A stretch of 64,000 nt of DNA from Lucifuga dentata (GCA_014773175.1 VXCM01003196.1:124001-188000), one strand, 5' to 3'. Counted from the stretch's first letter, positions 11,071 to 24,118 are shown. Program-made: numbers and translations. Notes: a model not told the origin generated them from the sequence alone.

Positions 11071-11965
11071 TAGGACATGTTTCACTGCAGGGTGTGTAGC
11101 TGTGGCTCTGTGCTTCATTTGATGTTCATTTGTATATTCTTTCACAGTTTGTTGTTGGTGGTGTTATTTAGGTGGTGTGTGTTGTCACCCCTAAAGATGT
11201 ATACCGTGCTGGACATGGCATATATAGAACAACAGACCTAAAATGGCAGTACTTTAACATTGTCAAAATAATGAATATAATTTCAAAGTAATACATGCTG
11301 TGGATTGTTCTGTGCTTTTGTGTGACTAAACTCTGTGTGCATGGGCATGGCACACGCAGTGCACATGTATTATTTGCGTGTGTGGGTTGGGGCCCATGGT
11401 GAGTTATGCATAAAACCACTCAGGTGGACACATTCAATGCACCACAGGTTGCTACCTAACTGGTAGGTTCCTGTTCCTTTTTTTGGATAATTTGCAGCTT
11501 TTTTGTTTTGTGTTGTGTTTAACAACTATTTTCGGCAGATTAGGTCTGTTGTGTATCTTCATAGGTCAAGGGATGACATAGAATGATGATTAAGAAAGAT
11601 CCATGAAGAAGGATCAGAAGTGCTTGATAAACTATATTTTTCATGCCTAAAGAAGAAAAACACATAATCAAAAATAAGGTAATCATAATTTATGCATGAA
11701 AGGGCCTCGGTGTGCTTCATGTACCGGCAGTGGTACATGTACCACAGTTTAAGAATCGCTGGCTTGGAAGGCCTCATAATGAGAAGATAAAATCACTGCT
11801 CTTTATGTAAAAACTAATTTTAAAATACACAAAATTGAGTCCAGATAGTATATATTCTTCTCTAATATGCCACATAGAGTCTGAAAATTGTCCCAGAACA
11901 CATTATGAAATATGCAATATATTTTTTCTGGGTGTCTGAGTGTCCTGAATGAAGAAAATGTGCTT

Positions 11966-11998
<33 letters not shown>

Positions 11999-12097
11999 GG
12001 ATAAAAGAAATAATTTATTCAATTATAACCACTGTGCATATTTTCCAATAAAATAAATTTCCAATAAAAATGTGTATAAACCAGTGAGTGAAACCAC
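11071..12097. other. Spacer downstream of rbp2
   Basis: No gene recognised. It contains an A homopolymer at about 11973-11998 and AT-rich sequence. Its right edge is the end of the rbp2 transcription unit. Confidence 0.5.
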
Positions 12098-12103
12098 TTT
12101 ATT
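12098..12103 (-). promoter_or_regulatory. rbp2: rbp2 polyadenylation signal (AATAAA)
   Basis: AATAAA on the minus strand, 77 bp downstream of the rbp2 stop codon. A second AATAAA lies at 12014-12019. Confidence 0.65.
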
Positions 12104-12179
12104 ACAGATTTTCACGGCTACATTATGTAAAGACAGTGAGACATGACATGCATATTGTGCAGATGAAATGAGCTCCAGC

Positions 12180-12479
12180 TTATTGTGTCTTCTTGAATAC
12201 TTGAAGGCAAACTTTGTCGAGAACTGTGATTTCCTGAAAGAGAGATAAAGACCTTTAGACTACAAGTTCAACATGAAAAGGCAAAATTTGTACTTGGTTA
12301 CATAATCGGGGTTGATTTACTGTTGGTGCTCATATAGATCAATATATTGCACAATACTGCTATGTTATTGCAATATTTTATTATTTATTAGTTTATTATT
12401 ACTGTCAATGTGATTTATGTAATTTTATTGAGGAATAGTGTGGTTCTTCTTCCGAATTTTATAGTTATTAAGAGTCCAA

Positions 12480-12514
<35 letters not shown>

Positions 12515-14120
12515 NCTCTCTCTCTCTCTCTTTCTCTCTCTCTCACCAGATATAGCAGGTCTCCTTCGATCCAGTGCTTCCAGCCCCGGTTTTCCTTTTC
12601 TCCCTTCTGGACACACACTAGCTTGTCCCCATCCCAGGTGACTAATGTCTGATATGTTGCCACACACACAAATGCACACACACACACACACACATGCACA
12701 CAGATTATGTCATTAGCAGGACTCATTCAAAACTATGGTCAAACCAGATCGACTAATTTCCTTTTTTGTAATCTGGATTAATGGCCCCACCTGGACTTTC
12801 CGGTTGTCCAGGCCCTTTGTGTGCTCCTCAAACTCCTCCCCCACAGTGAAATTGACCTTGTAGTTTCTGAAGGTGCTCAGGGTCTTTGTTTCAAACTTGT
12901 CTCCGCTCTGGACAATGACTTTGGTCTGATGAAGGCAGGCGGCGATCTTTCTGGTGGCAAAGTCAATGTCTGTGAAATATTCACAAACACAGAGAGAAGT
13001 TTGGATTAAACGTCAGAGTCGCAGATTGATGGCACCGCTGCGAATCAGTCAACATGCCAAGAGTTTTATGGAGCTGCGGAAAGTCTCTCACACCCAGAAA
13101 TGCATCCACACAAACACACACACACACACATGCACACATGACACCACAGGATACTTATTATGATTCCTCCCATACTGGTCTCTGACAGGCTCATTTAACC
13201 TTTAAAAACGACCTCGCTCAGATTGAGAATAGGCCTAAATGAGTTTCTCTGCCTGCTCAGCTTTGGGCCCTGTCACAGAGAACCACCCACCCTAATCATT
13301 TTCATATTCATATCCTATTTGCCCTAAAGTGAAAATTCAATTTCTCGCCACCACTCTTACAGATGAGACCCCTTTATTTACCCATCCAAATGATATTTTT
13401 GACCCATTTCCATACGGATGTCATTTTCCTATCCGTTCTATGGAAATGAGGCACAGCGGAGGAATGAGGCATCAGCATTCCGGATTTCTCGGATTCGCGT
13501 GGCTGAGAGTACCGGCGTTGTTTTATGAATTGCAGATAAAGGCGTGAATAATGAAAGTATTCCCACAGGTCTGATCAACGACGCGCTAAACAGGAGAGCG
13601 CTTCAGTCGCCATTTTTTAAAGAAAGGCGAGCCGGCCTGTTGTCTGATCCGGGGTCGGAATCTGTCTTCCTTTTGTTGGATCAGGAGGATGGAAATACAG
13701 GAAGGAGTGAATCAATATTTATTTGGCGTGATAACAGGCAGCAGCTGCTCACAGAGTGGAGGTTAACTTGGGATGACAGCAGCTCAATGAGGAAATGAAG
13801 CAGTGCCACAGCATTCATCTTTTCCTCTCCGCCTCGCACACTCCCGCTCTTCCTCTCACTCTTTCTGTCACACCCAAACACAAGGCTTTCTCCCTCATTA
13901 GCTGAAAATCTTCTAATTGATCCCTCTTTTTTTTAACGAGGTACATCTCTGTCTGTCTCTCTCTCTCTCTTTTTCTTTGCCTTGCCCTGCCATTAAGCCT
14001 TCAATTAACCATGAGCCAGAGGATGAAAATTGAATTGAACAACTTACCAAGGGCCTTCATGACTTCATCAAAGTTTTCGTTCCTCACTAACTCCCAGTGT
14101 CCATTGTAGTCTGCAGGCAT
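12180..14120 (-). CDS. rbp2: Cellular retinol-binding protein (CRBP-II type), complete
   Basis: A small cytosolic beta-barrel protein that carries retinol or retinal. Coding exons on the minus strand are 14048-14120, 12791-12969, 12547-12648 and 12180-12233, with GT/AG borders and continuous phase. They give 135 aa; human CRBP-II is 134. Exon lengths of 73, 179, 102 and 54 nt fit the standard four-exon FABP/CRBP plan. The start [17 protein letters not shown] is the first ATG after the TATA box. Family blocks: DFATRKIA (27-34), Lys41 (Lys40 in usual numbering), [44 protein letters not shown]. His109 occupies the position of retinol-contacting Gln108 of CRBP-I and CRBP-II; mammalian CRBP-III and -IV also have His. 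Overall similarity and position beside copb2 favour rbp2, but a fish-specific CRBP paralogue is possible. A (CT)n array lies directly after the exon 3 donor. Confidence 0.93.
12482..12544. repeat. (CT)n microsatellite in rbp2 intron 3
   Basis: (CT)n with a single N at 12515. It reaches to within a few bases of the exon 3 donor (GTGAGAGAG on the minus strand), so the donor's downstream bases are part of the repeat. Confidence 0.85.
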
Positions 14121-14192
14121 TTTTACTGGTGTGTAGGTGGAGAGGGGGGCCTGGATGGCAGTTTTTCCTTCAGATTTGCTTGACACTGTGAG

Positions 14193-14223
<31 letters not shown>

Positions 14224-14241
14224 GAGTTCTAGGACTGGGCC

Positions 14242-14250
14242 CTTTATATA
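14242..14250 (-). promoter_or_regulatory. rbp2: rbp2 TATA box
   Basis: TATATAAAG on the minus strand, about 122 bp upstream of the ATG, which leaves room for a 5' UTR of roughly 90-100 nt. That UTR would contain the polypyrimidine (CT)n run at about 14188-14226. Tissue-restricted retinoid-binding genes commonly have TATA promoters, which fits. Confidence 0.65.
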
Positions 14251-15334
14251 CACTGTATCTGTGTGTTAGTATGGACCAAAGGACAGGGTCCACCTGATAA
14301 TTCTCTGTGTCTGTGTGTATTTATGAATGGGTGTGTGTGTGTGTGTGCATGACTGTGTGACATAAAGGTCAGGTTTATATTGTCTGTATGTGCATGATGC
14401 TTGTTTGCATTGCGAATATCTATGTGTGCCTGTGCTAAAAATCCCATACCCAGTGTGCGTATGTGTGTATTATCCCATATGTCTGTGTCTATGCATTAAA
14501 CGTGTGTATAATTGTGTGTATTCTGACTGGATTAACAAGCAAAATACTTAATGCCAGGAATTACTTGATGGAGGAATGGAAGGAGGATGGAGAGAAGCGG
14601 GGACAGACGAGTGCTGATTCATTTCTCCCCAGGCTGGTGTCGTGCTAAAAAGATTTCCCTCTGTCTTGATGCCAGAAAACATCTTTTTTTTTATGTCACA
14701 GAATGAGTTTTGAGTTATTTCAATACAGCTGCACAATATTATTGACCAGACTGAACTGTTGCTCATTGATAGAAATGAACAAAGTTTGTGCAGCGCAGAT
14801 TTTATCCTGTTTGATTGACTCAACGTTCTATCAGCACTCACATCCTGATTATTACATAATGTGGTTAGATATTAACATCGTCCCTGTTTGCACTTCTGTG
14901 ACCTCATGCAGTGATCAGTCCTTATTTTATATGGCTTCCCCCTTTTCTTAACTTAAAGAACCCTTTTTAAAAGAATCAACTGAAGATAAGACACCCATGA
15001 CTCAGTCATTAATGTTATATGGTATTTCGTGGCTGACAGAGGTTAAGAGAAGTTTATCCAAACTTTCTGGTTGGGTCAGAGATTATGTCTTACTGATCAC
15101 AGGTCATTCTTTATCTCTAGGAGATATGAAATAGATGCTACTTTGCTGTTTCTTATCTCTCCATTCTTCATCTCAAACATCAGAACGCCTGTCTATCAAA
15201 TGCAGATATAATATTATCTTTTTCAGATGGGATGAGATTCTTTCAGACATCATACATCAAAAATGCTGTGAATATTTATAATCTGGTTTTGCAAGTGCAG
15301 CGTCCAATCCGACAGTCTCCCGGTGGTGATGTGA

Positions 15335-15380
15335 AGGGTCAAAGTGACAAGTGTGCCATGCTTTATCAAAGCTGATAAGG
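15335..15380. promoter_or_regulatory. Candidate upstream regulatory patch for rbp2
   Basis: About 1.2 kb upstream of the rbp2 ATG. AGGGTCAAAGTGACA is a partial match to an HNF4/DR1 nuclear-receptor site. It is followed closely by a facing pair of GATA motifs (TTTATCAAAGCTGATAAGG). Intestinal RBP2 is known to be controlled by nuclear receptors, hence the suggestion. Short motifs like these also arise by chance. Confidence 0.25.
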
Positions 15381-16647
15381 TGCCTTGATCTAACACAGCA
15401 ACTTAACTTTCACTTACAGGAGGATCTGCTTGCTGACAGACATAAAAGAACACCCACACACACACACAAATTTAAATCCTGCAGAAATTAAAGGCAAATG
15501 GAAACATTAGTATGTTCCATTATATCATGCTGGAAAAAAATATGTATATATATATATCTATATGAAGGCTAATGCATTAAAATCCATACACAAACAGGTG
15601 CTGCCAAACATTATAATGCTGAACGTAATGAAATGAAGCACCTTAGATACAAGATGAATCATTATACTGGTGTGAATATTTGGGACAGAAAGAGAAAATC
15701 ACGTCCACCTCCTACAGGAGAACACAGGAAAAACTGCAATTTAATAGAATGACCCACAAACTAACAGTGCAGGAAGTGGCTCACACATTATAAGCAGGTT
15801 ATACTAAAGTTAAAGACAAATTGACAGACTTTGTACAATTATATACTCACTCATTTCCAAGGCCTGAAGGTGTGTGTAGAAGTTGCATATTTCAATATGA
15901 AATTCGATACTTTTAGGGAAACTTAAAATACATTTATAAATCACTTTTAGTGTAATTTCTGTGACTAACAGCTATACTGCTGTATTGCAGCTACTTGCAC
16001 CTTTTTTTACTCACAAAACAAAAACTACACATTACTCATAGCTAAGTCTGCTATTCACAGTAATGACAATTAATGCCAATAAGATTCATACATACTGTGG
16101 AGAAATTCTAATATTGATATCCTAATTGTTAAATTCCTCAAGCTACAATTGATCTCAAATTCAGGGTTTACATGAACAATTTTGCATTTCACCACATAGG
16201 GGCAGTGTTGCTGTATATACATCCTAATGGACAGAAACAGCAGAATTCTATGTGCTTTATGCCACGTTATACTGATTTAAAGTTAACTTTAATGTTAATA
16301 TGAAACAAATACACCTGGTTTGTTGCTCTTTCAGTTGAAATTAATCATTTGTATATTGTAGGGAGTTAATTGAGGCACAAGTTTAATCTTAATTTTAATC
16401 TGCTTTAAATGCCAGGTCACAGATAAAAGAAAGAAAAATTAAGGTATAAGTGAAAGGGTCTGCACCCGCATGCACACACTTGCATGCACACCAACTTGCG
16501 CACACTGTTTTACACACTCATCACAGCACTTCATAAACACATGCAAATGCAATTAGGATAGTTTTAATAATGCATGACAGTAGGTTCATTTTCGATTCTG
16601 CTAATTCACACCTAATGGCGCATCCTGCACCCCAGTAACCTTGAAGG

Positions 16648-16649
<2 letters not shown>

Positions 16650-16701
<52 letters not shown>
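16650..16701. repeat. (CA)n microsatellite
   Basis: Perfect CA dinucleotide run of about 52 bp. Confidence 0.95.
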
Positions 16702-16706
<5 letters not shown>

Positions 16707-17902
16707 TTTAGAATGTCAACTAACTTTTTTCTGATGTGCATGTGTTTCAACATAGTCTGATACCAAAACACATATCATATATTAGTCCATAAGTTATTAA
16801 GTATTTCTCCACTTTCATTTCTTATGAGTCTTCATTACTTCTGTCCTCTTCTGCAGCAGTTGTCATCCTGCAGTCACTGCCGGATCTTTTAACTGTGACA
16901 CGTCCTGTACTGTCCTTACATGCTGCATCATTCTCTCTCTGCAACGCAGTTTCATCCATTTCAACATCCTGTGTGATTCCATTCAATTTACTTCAGCTGA
17001 GTAGCGTTCAAAGCAACGCTAAAATTCTTCACATCCCCAACTCTCCCAGCGCTCCTCATCTCCCCGGTCTTGTCCTCCGCCCTGTTGTTTCAAAACATCA
17101 AAGGTTAGGCTAATCACAATCCACGCAGGAGACAAATGGCTGTGGAAGGTCTGTTCTTTGTAATGAAAGGCTCGTCATGGATTTCAAGAAACAGTGAATA
17201 TAACTGCAATATATTTACATCCCACCCATGGACACTAATAGTGCAGCTTCTTGCTGGGTGCTTTGATGTCCCAGTGAGAATTGAAAAAAAGCCACACAAT
17301 TCAATGATTTTTTTTTTTTTTTTTTTTNTTTTTTTTTTTTTTTTTTGGCTTTTATCCTAGTGAGCTACAGAAGGCTTTCTGGAAAAAACTTCCCTTAAAA
17401 GGATGGTGTCACATTTGTCAGTCAGCTGAACAGAATGTATATTGCACATACAGTACAATTTGAATGCATACACGCAAACACATTTGTACCACATTAAGGC
17501 CTTTTCAGACTGGGTAGCAACAGCTTCGGCATGTCATGGCGTTTGATGGCAGCAGCACAGGAGGGCGGATGCGGATGTTACATGAGACTGAGCACTGATT
17601 TTCCCTTTTTTTTTTTTTTTTTTTTACCACTGACCATGAACGTGTTAAACTTTTGGAGCTTGCTGCTAGACAGAGCGGACTCTTCGTGAATCTGGCAAGA
17701 CCTCTGCAGGATCAGAGGCAGCCAGCGTGAAACATTTTCCAGTCTGAAAATCCCTTCAGTTGTGGGGGCAATACACTGACTTCCACTCATTCACTAGATG
17801 TTTATGTGACCGTAATCACAACATCTACACACTGAACCCCAATACTTAGCGTAACTTTAACCTAATCAGAAATCTCACCATAACCACAAAGCCAAGCCTT
17901 GA

Positions 17903-18325
17903 AGGACCATACTGGCAATTTTGCACGTTAAAGCCCAATGTGCATACATGTTCCATTACTGACAACCAATTTTTAAAACATGAAACCGTAATTTGGTTTT
18001 CCTCTTATTTTTCCAGATCCCATAATCTTTCAAAATCAAATGTTCAGGTGATACACACACCTTCAAATTCAGTGTTTCACATTCTAACACTTATGCACAA
18101 TTGTAGAAGGGACAGTCATTTTAATTTCTCGGTAAAAGCCGTCTCCTCTTGGGACATACATTATCTTCCATGCAGCTCCTTGTCAGACCGGTTAAATAAA
18201 GTTACTTCTACAAAAAAACTTAACAGACATTGTGTTTGCTGCAATGGATTACTTATCTCAAGTGTGTTTTAAGTCTCTACATGTTGATTTTTGCAGTGTA
18301 CTGGAATGAATTGAACCCAATGCCT
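17903..18325. mobile_element. MITE copy E (TTAA family, right-truncated)
   Basis: Left end AGGACCATACTGGCAATTTTG preceded by TTGA (17899-17902). It shares TTACTGACAACCAATTTTTA, TTTCAAAATCAAATGTTCAG and TTAATTTCTCGGTAAAAGCC with other copies. The right end stops near 18325, where a different repeat begins. Confidence 0.8.
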
Positions 18326-18344
18326 GGAAGTGGATGTGGGTATG

Positions 18345-18660
18345 TGTAAAAACCCACTGATTCCATTCTACTCTCCCTTGCTACAGCTCCACTGTGCACC
18401 TGGAGTGAAAACAGGCTGCTTGTGGTACATACTCTATGTTTTATACCACCTCCTGACATGCTTGCTCTGTTCTGATTGGCTGGTTGCATTAGACCTATGC
18501 TGGCGACACCTAATGACTATGAACCATGTATGCTAGCCAAACATCTGTCTCCTAGACTCGTACTTTATGGCTTTATGTTGATGTTAAGGACTCATCAAAA
18601 AACTAAGCTTTTCAGGGCAGTTCAGGACCTTTATTGAATGCATTTCTTTTGCCAGTGTTC
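18345..18660. repeat. Unnamed dispersed repeat, copy 1
   Basis: Shares ordered blocks with 59655-59930: GAGTGAAAACAGG, GCTCTG followed by TTCTGATTGGCT, and CAGGGCAGTTCA followed by GACCT. Diverged, with no coding potential. It abuts MITE copy E. Confidence 0.6.
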
Positions 18661-20559
18661 AACACACACTTCATACCGTATAACTCCATAAAATGGGGAA
18701 AAATAGAAATTAAGTTTTAATTAAGTAAAGAACACACCTACAGTACACATGCACTTACAGAGAATGACATTCTCTCCTTCTGAAACCTTTAGCGACAATC
18801 TCAGACAGAGGACAAATGCTCAGTGAGTGCCGTCCATTTATGTGGGCTTCTATACACTCACAAATAATGTGCAGTCCTTTAGAGAGACGAAAATAATAGC
18901 TCTCTTTGACAGCCTTGATGTCAATAGAGGAGGCCCATTCAAGTGCCACAGTCACATTCTCAAAGCAAAAATACCTGTGGAGGCATATTCTGTGTCAAGG
19001 TCACCCTGTTTGTAGGTGTGCATGCTTGCTGACACAAGTGCAAGTAACCTGGCTCTCAACAAAGCTCCATGTTCTGCGCATTTGTATCCTGTCACAAAAG
19101 TATACACGCATGTATGTGGCTGCCTGTAGTTGTTTGTCCATTTATGCATGCTAAATGCCTCAACTCTGCCTGACCCACATCATTCTCCTCCACACCTGAT
19201 CCAACAGAGCTCATTCTTTTCACTACACCTTCGAAGGAACACAAATCAAATCCAGTGTTACACCCCTGTGAGTATCATCCTATCCACTATCCCAACACCC
19301 TAGAAAGGAGCATCCAGATAATCATGCAAACAAAACATAAACTCTCAGCATCTTTCACTTTTTTTTTTTTTTTTTTNTTTTTTTTTTTTTTTTTGACTTT
19401 TTCCCCCCTGCAGGAAGTTTCAGTTGGGAAGTAGAGATGGGGGAGAAGGGGATGACAATGCTAAATATTTCATGTTTTCCTCTTGGTAATTCCGTACAGT
19501 CGGATCGAGACCTCATTTTCCACAGAAACATGAGCAACTCTGGGAGTGATTGCAGAGCCTGGAAAGCTCTGTGTTTCTCACTATTTTTTGCTTCTGTGCT
19601 CCGAAATAGGCCTGGATGGTGATGCATTATGCATAGGACTTCCTACATGGAGCTGGAAAGGGCTGCAGGTCCTGAGGGATCAACCACAGAAAGGGTGTCC
19701 AGATTCACATTCTGCAGTCTAGGACTGGTACACCAAGGAATGGAAAGGAAATGGAGGAAAAAGATTACTTTGCCCCGCTTTCATTACTGTGTTTTTGTGT
19801 TAGTGGTGCATGCAGATCACTGTTATACCCCTGTAACTTGTTGTTGTTGTTTTCTCATAATTCAGAGACACGAGGTGTGTCTCAAAGTAACTTTCCTCCT
19901 CTCCTCCCTTTTCATTCATCCTTTACTCGTCGTATTCATCTGTGCAGAAATATTTGGGAAATTTCGGCCCAAATGTAAATGTAGCTGTGTTTTTCATTAG
20001 CATGTACATTTCTGTGAGCTAATGAAAGGACTGTGAAACGAGTAGAGACTGACTCTGGGTTTAATAAATCAGACGTGTTTATATTTGTTCACGGTGAAAT
20101 CTGTGTCTGACAGGCAGGAGTTTTTCTAAGTTTATGTTTGCTGATAAGTGTTGATGGGGCTGGTAGGAGGCATAGACCAGTGATGTCATGCCGACGTGTG
20201 AAAAAATGACTTCCTGAAAGGATAGGTGCATGATCCTCCACGGGAGGAGACGTTTTGAGGAGAAATGAAAGCTCCTCTGCTTGTTTCCTCCAGGTTTGGG
20301 ACAGCAGATGAGTGGGGTTGGAGGAGGAAGGATGGGGGAGGTTAGGAGGAGTCATTTTTGTGCATTTGGGATGGCAAACCGTACAGGAGAAGAGTGCCGT
20401 CTTGCCCTGACAGGGTCAAACCTCAAGCGAACTGAACAGTGTTGTGTAAATTGATGGCATATGTGTAGAGGGGCCAGAATTCATATTCCATTATATATAC
20501 TGAATGTACATTTATGTCTCCTAACGTTTGTAATGTTTTGACGAGGTCATTTAATTGCC

Positions 20560-20712
20560 TCGGCCGAAGGGGTTACGGTTTTAGTTGCATCGGTTTGATT
20601 TTCTGTCAGGCTGCACTGGAGGATGTCTCAAAAACTTGTGAATTGATTCCAAAGAAACTTGATATTCAGACCACGTATGAAGGAACCGATCCCAATCCTG
20701 ACATTGTGAGAT
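20560..20712 (+). repeat. Diverged relic of the 'GTCAGCAGGAT' repeat family
   Basis: Weakly matches the family seen at 41708-42780 and 56955-57985: a TTTGATT/CTGTCAGG motif, then GATGTCTCAAAAACT, then CCGATCCCAATCC. Assignment is tentative. Confidence 0.35.
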
Positions 20713-21640
20713 GAATATTTTCAGTATTTCTACAAGCATGCAGTCCTCTGATTTTTGTTTGTACTGCGATAAAGGCATGCAAGTAGGATTTAGAAATGGA
20801 CGGAATTAATAGAATTCCACCTTTCGCTGAGTATACATGACTTGTTGCTTAAATGCAGTGTGGGGGAGGGTCCGCTGTGTGAGGAAATGTATGCAGAGGT
20901 GGTTCACTTCAATCATAATGTTTACATGATAGTAAACATATGCCGAGTTATGCCAATTTCAGTAAATATTGCCTTAATCAGAGTATAATCAAGGTACTAA
21001 CATGCACGTAAATGTATTGACTGTGTATTTTGATGCAGATTTGACATTTCCTAATAAAGCATTTGTATTGATTTTATTCCTGTGATTTTTGTTCTGTTGT
21101 TCTTACCTCTGTTAGTTCAGGGAAACTATAGACTCCCATGTGCTTCCTCCAACATGGAGTCGCCTGCTGCTTCTTTTTGACCTGGAGTTTAATTAGGAGA
21201 GTGTAATGTACAGAAAAGTTATTCACAGGTGAGTGTTTTACTCACACTTAAAGCTGCATTAGCCCTGCTATGCTATCATTTGATGAAGTTGTTACGGCTT
21301 TTGGGTTGCTTATACTTACATATGCAGCAACCTGAAAGCAACATTAATATTCTACTAGCATTGAGTTTCTGCCCACCTGAGGAAAGCAAAAAACAATATT
21401 CACTCTTCTTTCAGCTGTTCAGTCTCTACTGTTTGGTTCTGGGCAGGTTGAGTACACTGGATTTATCAGAGCTTGTTTGCTGAAAACGGTGGCTCATGAG
21501 TTGATATCAAGATTAGTGTGAGAAGCAACCATACAGTGTATTTATGACTGTTAAGCCAAAACAATGTGCTAACATGCTAAAAACGTCACAGACACATGCT
21601 TGTTATTTAAATTAATTTTTTTGGTTAAGGTTCAGTTTGG

Positions 21641-21706
21641 CTTCAGCCCACCGCGACCCTACACAAGATGAGCAGGTATAGGGAATGCGTGGATGGATGG
21701 ATGGAT
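21641..21706 (+). mobile_element. 3' tail of an RTE-like retroelement
   Basis: The end reads CAGCCCACCGCGACCCT and then (GGAT)n, the form usual for 3' ends of fish RTE-type elements. Only the tail is present. Confidence 0.5.
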
Positions 21707-23250
21707 GTTCTTTTTATTTTCTAGTTATATCATGTTTTGTATTGTCATGTTACTCCTGTTTGCTCTGTTTTTAATTCATATCTAATTCCTCTGTAATGTA
21801 TCCTACACCAATATATCTGCAGGGAGACATCTAATGTAATGTAATGAAATGTAATGTAATCTGATCTAATAAACATGCTAAAACAGTCATATGCTTAATG
21901 TAATGACGACATCTTGTGTTCTGCACTTATTTAATTATATGTCCAAGGAAACCTCAACAAAAACACTGCTAACATCACTATCATCGTTCCTGGTTCAAAA
22001 TCCTTGGTTGTTGCTTGTCGGAGAGGATGAGATCGGATTGGATTGGCTTGTAGAGGAGAGGAGAGGAAGCCTGTTATATCCAGACAGATGGTAGTCAGTT
22101 CATCTGAGCAGAGCTGCGAAAGCTCTCCTGTCATTACTAATATCCAGAATTTCTGACTACACACCACTGAGACAGAGGGTGAAGGAAGGAAAGAAGGAAG
22201 GAAAAGCCAGGAATGAGGGAAATATTGAGGGACAGAAAGCAATGTGCAGAAGAAAGGGAGAAGGAATGATTTATCTTTCGCATTGATCCCTCATTGTAAT
22301 ACACGTGAACATTTTCAGGATCTCAGATGCGAAGCATGGGAGAAATGAGAAAACCTGAGCTCTGGTTCACGTCTAATTTCTCTTAGTTATTTGGCCTTTC
22401 CACTCAGCTTTCAATCTCCGAGGCCTTCAGGGGGTCCAGATCATCTCTTTCTCTTGGAGAAAATGAGCTGAGCTGGAAGCTACATTACCTCCCCTGCCTT
22501 GTGTGAACTCATTTTTCCCCACACCACCATTAGTTTGCTAAAGCCATTTGAAGATGCACAGTGGAGTGTTTCCATGTTCATCAGTACCAGCCGGCATCTT
22601 CAGTCAATTATCAGCAGAACTGTCTCTGTGTTATAATTCACGCCTCAGGCTTGTGTCTGTCTCAGTGCCAGGATGGATAAACAAGGACATTTTGATAGAG
22701 GATGTGAGTATATATTTTAACTTTAAAGTAATCAATATGCAGTCATTTCTGCTCTGTACCCACCCTAAATGTGATCATATTAGGCAATAATACAGTATTA
22801 CTCAAACACTGAGCTGTAAATATAATCTTGATTTAGCGTTTAACTACAGTATAGGCTGCAAATTCATAATATATTGACTCAATACAGTTAATGTAGCATC
22901 TGTTTAGGTTTCTAACTATCATCCGCTTCACATTTTCATCGACTGCGCAAATGATTTTTTTTTTTTAGCTCATTTTTCCACAGAAGAACATTTGGAAGCA
23001 AAAGAACTTTCCTGCTGCTGTGGGTACGTGTGTGTTTGGTGTCTGTTTTTTTCTGTCTCACACAGATACACTTGATATTGTGCAAAGCATATACTGTATT
23101 CATATATGTATTTAACATCTTTGCTGGATAGAATTAACATCACTCAATTGATTTGACATTTAAATTGCAGGTGTAAGGTATTAATTTGTGTTAATTTCTG
23201 AAATGTGTCATTTAAATCAACTTTATAATTGTAGGAGAAAATGCCCCACA

Positions 23251-23281
<31 letters not shown>

Positions 23282-23757
23282 GGTGCTTTTTGTTTTTCTT
23301 AGGTGGTTTTTCTTAGTTCAGCTCTTACCAGGGCTGGGAGGGTTACTTTAAAAATGTAATGTAACTTGATTACTTTCCATTACTTTTGGATTACTTCAAT
23401 GCCAAATGTGCACTTAAAGACAAGAGAAAAGAAATATCAATAAGATGACTTTCATATATTTTATATACGTAGACTTATTTAAGTATATTTTGTAAAACAA
23501 CAGAACAATGTAAAATAACCTTAGGACAGAAAATGGGGACATGAAAATTCAATTAAGGTGGTAGGCCTCCATCCATTTCTAATTTAAATTATAGGATTAC
23601 AGAATAGTAATCAGTTAACAAAGCAAAAATTAAAATATGGTCCTTTTATAAAGTAAAAAAAAATGCTTTACATTTTTTGTACATGAATAAAGAACACCAA
23701 AAGTTTTTATTTATTTATTTTTTTTATTTTTTAAAACAAATCAGAAGTTCACTTAGT

Positions 23758-24118
23758 GAAGTTTTCATTTTAAGTTCTTGGTAAAGGCCGTCTTCTTCTG
23801 GAACTATATTTCCTGGCGGAGACATACGTTGTCTTCTGTACAATTCTGTGTTTGAGCTGTTAAATAAAGTTACTTCAACAAAAAACTTTAATAGCTGCCA
23901 TGTTTGCTGATTATTGATCTCAAATACGTTTCAAGTCTTTAAGTTGTTTTTTGATATCATACTGCAAAGAACTGAAACCAATAGCAGGCTAAAGTAGGAA
24001 AAACAATTCTAACATTTACCCTACAGTAGTACGCTTTGGAAAATGGTTGGTAATAATGTAATAAGTGTGCACTTCGTGTATATTGGGCTCAAACATGCAC
24101 TATCGCCAGTATTATCCT
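23758..24118. mobile_element. MITE copy F (TTAA family, left-truncated, reverse orientation)
   Basis: Shares TTCTTGGTAAAGGCCGTCTT, TTTCCTGGCGGAGACATACG and GGGCTCAAACATGCACTATC with the family. The right end is followed by TTAA (24119-24122). The left part is missing. Confidence 0.75.

Larger units (their letters stand above)
14251..17900. other. Gene-poor region upstream of rbp2
   Basis: No coding exon recognised. It holds (TG)n and (CA)n runs (CA at 16650-16701), a T homopolymer with N at 17328, and a candidate regulatory patch at 15335-15380. The rest shows no recognisable structure. Confidence 0.5.
18661..23328. other. Gene-poor region
   Basis: No coding exon recognised. It contains a T homopolymer with N at 19377, a relic of the 'GTCAGCAGG' repeat near 20560-20712, an RTE-like tail at 21641-21706, a (TAATG)n patch at about 21833-21862 and an A-run ending near 23281. 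The stretch 19980-20110 is rich in homeodomain-like ATTAG/CTAAT cores and could be conserved noncoding DNA, but this cannot be tested here. Confidence 0.45.

Noticed and set aside
13544..13798. 84-codon plus-strand frame within rbp2 intron 1
   Set aside because: No homology recognised and opposite to the gene; the stretch 13400-13620 may be conserved noncoding DNA but that cannot be judged here.
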